A DNA stretch of 11,766 nucleotides from Acetobacteraceae bacterium (lineage in GTDB: Bacteria; Pseudomonadota; Alphaproteobacteria; Acetobacterales; Acetobacteraceae). A program made the translations under genes and the position numbers. Shown here in pieces: positions 7,179-11,766 of this stretch (positions are counted from its first letter, which is position 1; every line of letters begins with the position of its first letter). Below the pieces are notes generated by a model, which was not told where the DNA came from, ran no database searches, and saw only the letters and a list, made by a program, of their open reading frames with translations. The stretch is taken from NCBI GenBank assembly GCA_947476855.1, contig CANJSR010000120.1, positions 1 through 11,766 on the forward strand, in the 5' to 3' direction.

Positions 7179-7281
7179 TCGTCGTGACCTCGTCATGGTG
7201 GCCGAACGGCCACCACCCACGACTTTCCTGTTGTTCACATCAGCAAAGTCGTAGATGGCGGGCCTTCGCCCGCCACGACGA
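7179..7281. repeat. Nested multi-hairpin palindromic element
   Basis: Four paired segments fit in 103 bases between convergent genes. The outer pair is TCGTCGTG (7179-7186) with CACGACGA (7274-7281). Hairpin 1 is TGGTGGCC-GAAC-GGCCACCA (7196-7215). Hairpin 2 is ACGACTTT (7219-7226) with AAAGTCGT (7245-7252) around an 18-base loop. Hairpin 3 is TGGCGGGC-CTTC-GCCCGCCA (7256-7275). All stems are perfect 8-base pairs; the outer one shares two bases with hairpin 3. The layout resembles a cloverleaf or a BIME (paired REP) rather than a simple terminator, and there is no T-run on either strand. It may still act as a bidirectional transcription block for the convergent genes. Hairpin 1 is preceded by CGTCAT, as are the palindromes near 11100. 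Confidence 0.6.
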
Positions 7282-7313
7282 GATAGCGGACCCCCCCTAC
7301 GCCACCACCCCAA

Positions 7314-8498
7314 TCAATCCGCGATCGCCGCGTAGACCAGATCGCGGAACAGCAACCGGTAGTATTCCCGCTGCACCGGCGCCTGGATCATCATCACCGC
7401 GAAAAGACGTTCCGCCGGATCGACCCAGAACGTCGTCCCGGCCGCCCCACCCCAGTAGTAGTTGCCCACCGATCCGGGGAATGGCGCCATGCCCGCGGCG
7501 GTCCGCACCGCGAAGCCCAGCCCGAACCCATGGCCCGGCGGCAGCAGGTCGGCCGGCCCGGTCACGGTGCCCAGGTGGTCGGCCGTCATCAACTCGATCG
7601 TCTTCCGCCCCAGCAGCCTGGTGTCGCTCAACTTCCCATTACCCAGCAGCATCGCCAGAAACCGGGCATAGTCCATCGTCGTGGCAACCATGCCGCCGCC
7701 GCCGGACTCGAAAAGCGCTGTCCGTTTCACGTCGAGCAGGGAGATGTCGGTCCCGTTCTCCGGGTCCTTGGCGAAGGGTTCGGCAATGCGGCCGTGATCC
7801 TTCTCGGGCACCGAGAACCCGCTATCTGTCATCCCCAGCGGCCCCAGGATGCGTTCGGCCAGAAAGACGCCGAGCGTCTGGCCGGCGATCACCTCGATCA
7901 ACCGCCCCAGCACGTCGGTGGACCGGCTGTATTCCCAGCGCGCGCCCGGCTGATGCAGCAACGGCAGCTTGGCCAGCATCTGCGACTGGTCGGTGTTGGT
8001 CTGCTTCAACCGCATCACGCGGGCGTCCATGTAGGTCTTGTGGACCAGGGAGTTGCCGCGGAACTCATAGGTCAGGCCCGAGGTATGCCGCAGCAGGTCC
8101 TGCACGGTGATGGACCGGTTGGCCGGCACCGTCTCCAGCGTGTCCCCCTTGATCACCCCCACGTTCATGGAGGCGAACTCGGGCAGGTATTTCTCGATCG
8201 GGTCGCCCAGCAGCAGGCGCCCTTCCTCCCACAGCATCATGATTCCGACGGACACGACCGCCTTGGTCATGGAGTAGATCCGGAAGATCGAATCATTCCC
8301 CATCGGCGCGCCGGTCACCGGGTTGGCAGCGCCGAAGCTCTCGAAATACGCGACCTTGCCGTGGCGGGCGACCAAAGCGACGGCGCCGGGCACATGGCCG
8401 CTCGCGACACGGTCCTTGATGGCGGATGACAGGCGATCCAGCGCGGCGGGGGACAGGCCTACTTCCTCGGGCCTGGCTGTGGGCAGGGGTGTGGTCAT
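7314..8498 (-). CDS. Serine hydrolase, class C beta-lactamase / EstB-like family
   Basis: This 394-residue protein has the beta-lactamase/penicillin-binding fold (PF00144 type). The nucleophile motif SxxK is Ser76-Met-Thr-Lys79 in FRIYSMTKAVVS. The second motif is Tyr190 in RWEYSRSTDVLGRLI, where many relatives have YSN. The third-motif region is WGGAAGTTFWVDP (349-361) in place of KTG. DLLRHTSGLTYEF (135-146) and LGPLGMTDSGF are further family hallmarks. No signal peptide is seen, so a cytoplasmic esterase or amidase is more likely than a resistance beta-lactamase, which would be periplasmic. ATG 8498 has AAGGAAG just upstream. It is the last gene of a probable operon, 18 bases after the NAD kinase stop. 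The natural substrate cannot be inferred, and an antibiotic role has no support here. Confidence 0.9.
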   Translation of the reverse strand: MTTPLPTARPEEVGLSPAALDRLSSAIKDRVASGHVPGAVALVARHGKVAYFESFGAANPVTGAPMGNDSIFRIYSMTKAVVSVGIMMLWEEGRLLLGDPIEKYLPEFASMNVGVIKGDTLETVPANRSITVQDLLRHTSGLTYEFRGNSLVHKTYMDARVMRLKQTNTDQSQMLAKLPLLHQPGARWEYSRSTDVLGRLIEVIAGQTLGVFLAERILGPLGMTDSGFSVPEKDHGRIAEPFAKDPENGTDISLLDVKRTALFESGGGGMVATTMDYARFLAMLLGNGKLSDTRLLGRKTIELMTADHLGTVTGPADLLPPGHGFGLGFAVRTAAGMAPFPGSVGNYYWGGAAGTTFWVDPAERLFAVMMIQAPVQREYYRLLFRDLVYAAIAD

Positions 8499-8516
8499 GG
8501 CGTTTCTTCCTTGGAC

Positions 8517-9335
8517 TCAGACGGTGAATTGTTCCGCGATGATCCGTTCCGACAATCCCTGGTCGGGGTCGAACAGCACCGTAACGCTGACATCGCGATC
8601 CTCCCGAACCGCGACCGAAACGACATCGCGCACCTCGGTAAAGTCCGCGACGGCCGCGGTAGGGCGCTTGTCGACCTCCAGCACCTCAAACAGCACCCGC
8701 GCCGAACTGGGCAGCAGGGCACCGCGCCAGCGCCGGGGCCGGAACGAACTGATCGGGGTCAGCGGAAACAGATTGGCCGACAGCGGCACGATCGGGCCGT
8801 GGGCCGACAGGTTATAGGCGGTCGATCCGGCGGGGGTGGAGATCAGGACTCCGTCGCAGGACAGCTCCGCCAGCCGCACGCGCCCATCGATGGTGATCCG
8901 GATTTTCGACGCCTGGCGCAGTTGCCGCAGCAGGCTGACCTCGTTGAACGCCAGCGCCTCCTCCCGCTGCCCGGTCACGGTAACCGCGTTCATCCGCAAC
9001 GGATGCAGCACCGCCGCCTGAGCCTTGGTCAGCCGGTCCAGCAGGTCGTCCGCGCTGTAGGCGTTCATCAGGAAACCAACCGACCCGCGGTTCATCCCGT
9101 AGACCGGCAACCCCCGCGTCAGCACACGGTGGATCGTCTCCAGCATGAACCCGTCACCGCCCAGGGCAACGACGATGCTTGCCGTTTCGAACGAGCTTTC
9201 CCCATACCGGCTGATCAGGTCGGCCCGCGCCTCCTGCGCCAAGGGGGAATTGGATGCGAGGAACGCAATCTCTCCAGCCACCCACACGCGGGGCTCGACC
9301 ATCGGAGCAGCAGCCAACAGAGCGGGAAGCGTCAC
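8517..9335 (-). CDS. nadK: NAD kinase
   Basis: This enzyme phosphorylates NAD+ with ATP to give NADP+, an essential cytoplasmic reaction. The 272-residue frame shows all hallmarks: [15 protein letters not shown] with GGDG at 59-62, [13 protein letters not shown] at 79-91, the NEVSL motif at 131-135, and [20 protein letters not shown] at 160-179. Downstream, DGVL...TPAGST is the usual substrate-binding and fold core. The start is uncertain. GTG 9335 overlaps the stop of the upstream gene as GTGA, which suggests translational coupling. ATG 9302 (codon 12) gives a 261-residue protein closer to the common alphaproteobacterial length, but neither start has a strong Shine-Dalgarno sequence. It sits between the amidase and the serine hydrolase on the same strand and is probably the genome's housekeeping copy. 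Confidence 0.93.
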   Translation of the reverse strand: MTLPALLAAAPMVEPRVWVAGEIAFLASNSPLAQEARADLISRYGESSFETASIVVALGGDGFMLETIHRVLTRGLPVYGMNRGSVGFLMNAYSADDLLDRLTKAQAAVLHPLRMNAVTVTGQREEALAFNEVSLLRQLRQASKIRITIDGRVRLAELSCDGVLISTPAGSTAYNLSAHGPIVPLSANLFPLTPISSFRPRRWRGALLPSSARVLFEVLEVDKRPTAAVADFTEVRDVVSVAVREDRDVSVTVLFDPDQGLSERIIAEQFTV

Positions 9336-10168
9336 ATGCGTTTCCGATGTTCCAGCACGGGCATGTCGCGGCGCACCCGCGCCGTCACCTTCGGATCAAG
9401 CCGAGCCGTCGCCCAACCAACGCCATCCGGGACCTTGGCTGTCACATGCCCCCACGGATCAACGACCAGCGAGTGACCGTAGGTGAACCGCTCCGCCCCC
9501 TTGCCCTCCAGGTGCTTGCCCCAGGTCGCGGGGGCGGCGAACCAGCACTGAGTCTCGATCGCGCGCGCCTTCAACAGCGTCTCCCAATGATCCTTGCCCG
9601 TCGCCAGCGTAAACGCGCTCGGCAGGAAGATCAGTTCGGCGCCCTGGGCGCGCAGCTCCCAGAACAGGTCGGGGAAGCGGATGTCGTAGCAGATCGCGCA
9701 GCCGACCTTCACGCCGTCCGCCTCATACGTCACGATCTCATCACCCGCGCCGTAGGTGTTGCTCTCCCGATACCCGGTGCCATCCGGCGCCACGATGTCG
9801 AACAGATGCATCTTCCGATAGCGCGCCAGTTCCGTCCCGTCCGGGTTGAACACCACGGTCGTGTTGAACAGCTTCTCCGGCCCCTTCTCGATGATCGAGC
9901 CGCCATGGACGTGGACCTTGGCGTTGCGGGCGACCTCTCGCATGAACTCATAAGCCGGCCCGCCGGGCTCATTCGACCCCTGCGGTGGCAGGTCCTCCGC
10001 GTTCGCCATGCGGCTGGCGCGGTCGCCGCCCAGCGACGACCAGACCTCGGGGAGGCTGACGATGTTGGGGCGATCCTCGGCGACGGCGCCCTCGATCAGG
10101 CGGCGAGCCTGGGCGATGTTCTCGTCCTTGTTGGCGCCTGGGTTCATCTGCACGACGGTGACGCGCAT
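9332..10168 (-). CDS. Nitrilase-superfamily amidase (Nit-like carbon-nitrogen hydrolase)
   Basis: This 278-residue cytoplasmic hydrolase of the nitrilase superfamily has the complete Glu-Lys-Cys triad: Glu41 in [10 protein letters not shown], Lys119 in [13 protein letters not shown], and Cys160 in [14 protein letters not shown]. The YRKMHLFD and ICYDIRFP signatures, and the [16 protein letters not shown] helix, are those of the Nit1/Nit2 branch. In that branch known enzymes act as deaminated-glutathione amidase or omega-amidase, clearing transamination by-products. ATG 10168 is chosen because AGGAG lies 6 bases upstream and [11 protein letters not shown] is the canonical first strand; the frame extends to 10630 but that part is only the shadow of the SDR gene. 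It is the first gene of a three-gene unit, and its TGA overlaps the GTG of nadK. Specificity within the branch is inferred, not proven. Confidence 0.9.
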   Translation of the reverse strand: MRVTVVQMNPGANKDENIAQARRLIEGAVAEDRPNIVSLPEVWSSLGGDRASRMANAEDLPPQGSNEPGGPAYEFMREVARNAKVHVHGGSIIEKGPEKLFNTTVVFNPDGTELARYRKMHLFDIVAPDGTGYRESNTYGAGDEIVTYEADGVKVGCAICYDIRFPDLFWELRAQGAELIFLPSAFTLATGKDHWETLLKARAIETQCWFAAPATWGKHLEGKGAERFTYGHSLVVDPWGHVTAKVPDGVGWATARLDPKVTARVRRDMPVLEHRKRM

Positions 10169-10224
10169 GACTGGCTCCTGATGGGATGATCCGAGCCTCC
10201 ATGGAAGCGGATTGGCGGGACCCT

Positions 10225-10245
10225 GGCAACGGGGGGCCTGTTGCC
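10225..10245. promoter_or_regulatory. Inverted repeat between divergent amidase and SDR genes
   Basis: GGCAAC (10225-10230) and GTTGCC (10240-10245) form a perfect 6-base inverted repeat around 9 bases in the 136-base spacer from which the amidase operon and the SDR gene diverge. This is a suitable place for an operator acting on one or both genes. No flanking regulator gene or clear promoter boxes support it. Confidence 0.25.
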
Positions 10246-10304
10246 CTGGTCGTGACTCCCCTGGATCGGCTACCATCGCGGTTTCTGAGACGGCGGGATC
10301 ACCC

Positions 10305-11033
10305 ATGGTTGAATTCACCGGCAAGCGTATCGTCATCACCGGCGGGGCCGGCGGCATCGGGGTCGAGACCGCGCGCCAGCTCATGGACCGGGGTGGCCAT
10401 GTGGTCCTGGTGGACCAGAACGCCGAACGCCTCGACCAGGCGAGGGACACGCTCGGCCGCGTCCGCCTGGCCACCTTCGTCTCCGCCCTGGATACCCCCG
10501 CCGCCTGTGCCGCCGCCCTGGACGCCGCCGGCGCGCCCGTCCATGCGCTGATCCACCTGGCCGGGGTGTTTGAACGCGATGCCCTCGACCCCGAAGACCA
10601 TGGCGTGTGGAACCGCGCCATCGCCGCCAACCTGACGAACGCCTATGACATGGCGGTGGCGTTCCAGACCCGGTTCGACCGGCGGGGGCCGGCGCGGATG
10701 GTCTTCGCAAGCTCGGTCGCCTTTCGCCGGGGCAGCGCCGAGCGTGTGCCCTATGCCGCGGCGAAGGGGGGGATTGTCGGGATGGTGCGGGCCTTGTCGC
10801 GCAAATGCGCCCCCGACATCCTGGTCAACGCCGTCGCCCCCGGGGTGATCGAAACCCGCATGGCGGAGGAAATCATCGCCGAACGCGGCGACAGCTACCG
10901 CCAGGAAATCCCCCTGCAACGCTTCGGCCAGCCGGCGGAGGTCGCGTCCGTGATCCGGTTCCTGTGTTCCGCGGACTCGAGCTATGTCACCGGGCAGACG
11001 ATCACGGTGGATGGGGGGATTACGAACGCTTAG
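10305..11033 (+). CDS. SDR-family NAD(P)-dependent oxidoreductase
   Basis: This 242-residue classical short-chain dehydrogenase/reductase would carry out NAD(P)-linked reduction or oxidation of a carbonyl or alcohol. The cofactor motif TGxxxGIG is T12-G19 in [12 protein letters not shown]. Asp37 at the end of strand 2 (VVLVDQN) suggests preference for NAD(H). HLAG (84-87) stands in for NNAG. The catalytic residues are Ser137 in FASSVAFR and Tyr150/Lys154 in VPYAAAKGG, followed by [14 protein letters not shown] and the C-terminal [15 protein letters not shown] 10305 begins the first strand, with only a weak GGCGGGA upstream; the frame extends to 10212 but the fold starts here. It is FabG-like in length and motifs, but there is no fatty-acid gene beside it and the substrate is unknown. 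It diverges from the amidase-nadK cluster. Confidence 0.9.
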   Translation: MVEFTGKRIVITGGAGGIGVETARQLMDRGGHVVLVDQNAERLDQARDTLGRVRLATFVSALDTPAACAAALDAAGAPVHALIHLAGVFERDALDPEDHGVWNRAIAANLTNAYDMAVAFQTRFDRRGPARMVFASSVAFRRGSAERVPYAAAKGGIVGMVRALSRKCAPDILVNAVAPGVIETRMAEEIIAERGDSYRQEIPLQRFGQPAEVASVIRFLCSADSSYVTGQTITVDGGITNA

Positions 11034-11069
11034 GGGGAGGGCACCATCGAGGCGGCGCCCCGCAAACAC

Positions 11070-11209
11070 CGTCATCCCCAGGCCCCATTTTCGTCATCCC
11101 GGGCCCAATTCCGTCATCCCCGGGCTTGTCCCGGGGACCAACCACGGCACCGCCGGAAGGGCGACCCCCAGACCCCCCTTCCGTCATGGCCGGGCCCCGA
11201 CCCGGCCAT
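11070..11209. repeat. REP-like palindrome cluster with CGTCAT heads
   Basis: Four copies of a CGTCAT-headed motif lie in the 271-base spacer after the SDR gene, at 11070, 11092, 11112 and 11182. The third is a perfect hairpin, CCCCGGG-CTTGT-CCCGGGG (11118-11136). The fourth is ATGGCCGGG-CCCCGA-CCCGGCCAT (11186-11209). The first two are short or partial copies. Such CGTCATCCCCGGGCTTGTCCCGGG palindromes are common dispersed intergenic repeats in alphaproteobacteria. They may also slow transcription past the SDR gene. The rest of the spacer (11210-11304) is C-rich with nothing recognisable. Confidence 0.7.
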
Positions 11210-11304
11210 CGCCAAGCACACCGCCACCCGGAGCCCTGCCCCCCAATCCCCACCGCCATGACAACCCCGACATGATCCCCTAAACTGCCCGCCATAGCGC
11301 CGGG

Positions 11305-11727
11305 ATGTCCCCCTTGTCCGACCCGCCTGCCGTGACCTATCGCGCGTTCCTGTCCTACAGCCACGCCGACGCCAAGGCCGCGCGTCGTTGGCGCAAGCGG
11401 CTGGAAGCGCTGCGTATCCCCGAAGACCATCGCGGCCGGCCCACCAGGCTCGGCCCCGTTCCGGACACGCTGTCGCCGATCTTCCACGACCGGGTGGATT
11501 TCCCCACGGGGGAGAAACTGGGACCGGCGACGGAGAAAGCGCTGGCGGGCTCGGCGGCGCTGGTCCTGCTCGCCTCGCCCAACGCGGCGAAAAGCCATTA
11601 TGTCAACGAGGAAGTCCGCGCCGGGTGCGAACCAAAGTTGTGGGATCAAGCGGCGGCGTTCGATGACGCTTCTGGCTGGTTGAGATTGGCGGGTGCCGAC
11701 GGCCTGTCGGCCAGCGCCGCCCAATAA
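11305..11727 (+). CDS. TIR-domain protein, 3' part replaced (truncated)
   Basis: Residues 12-105 form most of a bacterial TIR domain (TIR_2 type): YRAFLSYSHADAKAARRWRK (strand A, helix A), the RGRPTRLGPVPDTLSPIFHD insert near 43-62, EKALAGSAALVLLASPNAAK (77-96), and SHYVNEEVR. Glu103 aligns with the catalytic Glu of TIR NADases, so the domain could have degraded NAD+ before it was cut. After about Arg105 similarity stops and 35 unrelated residues (GCEPKLWDQ...) follow to the stop. Relatives carry the last helices of the domain and often a large C-terminal region. The break near 11620 suggests an insertion or recombination, with the sequence beyond it belonging to a minus-strand gene. The start at 11305 has no good Shine-Dalgarno sequence. 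A surviving function is doubtful, and the original role (defence effector or signalling) is inferred only. Confidence 0.7.
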   Translation: MSPLSDPPAVTYRAFLSYSHADAKAARRWRKRLEALRIPEDHRGRPTRLGPVPDTLSPIFHDRVDFPTGEKLGPATEKALAGSAALVLLASPNAAKSHYVNEEVRAGCEPKLWDQAAAFDDASGWLRLAGADGLSASAAQ

Positions 11728-11766
11728 GCGTCCCAGTCCCCGTTCAGACGATTGATCCGCAACGCA
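11646..11766 (-). CDS. C-terminal end of an unidentified minus-strand gene, possibly a transposase
   Basis: From the window edge the minus strand is open for 39 codons to TGA at 11648-11646. It reads ALRINRLNGDWDAYWAALAD followed by a low-complexity Pro/Asn/Ala tail. The RLNGDWDAYW segment looks like a real conserved protein end rather than a chance reading, and it lies exactly in the part that interrupts the TIR gene. An IS transposase inserted into the TIR gene would explain both. I cannot name the family, and no terminal inverted repeat can be confirmed because the other end is outside the window. Confidence 0.35.
   Translation of the reverse strand, partial: ALRINRLNGDWDAYWAALADRPSAPANLNQPEASSNAAA

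Noticed and set aside
7196..7275. Ordinary rho-independent terminators
   Set aside because: Hairpins are strong but no T-run follows on either strand, and the nested arrangement is more complex than a terminator pair.
7163..8110. Long plus-strand open frame (315 codons) opposite the serine hydrolase
   Set aside because: It is Arg/Pro/Ser-rich with no recognisable motif and is antisense to a gene with complete catalytic motifs; typical of high-GC shadow frames.
11070..11209. CRISPR array
   Set aside because: The units are few, unequal, unevenly spaced and differ in stem sequence; they fit dispersed REP palindromes.
8517..11727. TIR NADase plus NAD kinase as a combined NAD-based defence system
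   Set aside because: They are on opposite strands, separated by an SDR gene and repeats, NAD kinase looks housekeeping, and the TIR gene is broken.

Overview
The window looks like a chromosome segment of a high-GC alphaproteobacterium, probably of the Rhodospirillales type. This is inferred from codon use, the protein styles (AcpP, FabF, NadK, ISAs1 and IS1182 transposases) and CGTCAT-headed palindromic repeats. No taxonomic marker gene is present, so the assignment is not proven.

Left third (1-5093): a graveyard of decayed insertion sequences around one intact gene pair. From the left there are two tandem copies of an IS630-type transposase tail, a multiply frameshifted IS5-family transposase, then an intact minus-strand acpP-fabF pair (acyl carrier protein and beta-ketoacyl-ACP synthase II). 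Next come a dead ISAs1-family element with recognisable inverted ends, the 5' part of an IS630-family transposase cut off at the ISAs1 end, and the 5' part of an IS1182-family transposase that the IS630 copy interrupts. The acpP-fabF pair is visibly less GC-rich than the genes to its right. Both of its genes are open while every transposase around them is broken.

Middle (5094-7313): 5094-5330 holds nothing I recognise. A VOC/glyoxalase-fold gene (minus) and a TauD/TfdA-type Fe(II)/2-oxoglutarate dioxygenase gene (plus) then diverge from a 241-base spacer. Between the dioxygenase and the next gene lies a compact nested set of palindromes (7179-7281).

Right (7314-11766): three minus-strand genes form a tight cluster, transcribed in the order nitrilase-superfamily amidase, NAD kinase, serine beta-lactamase-fold hydrolase. 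The first two overlap by GTGA and an 18-base gap follows. An SDR oxidoreductase diverges from the amidase. A cluster of REP-like palindromes (11070-11209) follows, then a TIR-domain gene whose 3' part is replaced by unrelated sequence. Read on the other strand, that sequence looks like the tail of another gene, perhaps a transposase entering from beyond the window edge.

I do not see a convincing new multi-gene system. The most unusual items are the isolated acpP-fabF pair inside IS debris, the branched palindrome at 7179-7281, and the broken TIR gene at the right edge.
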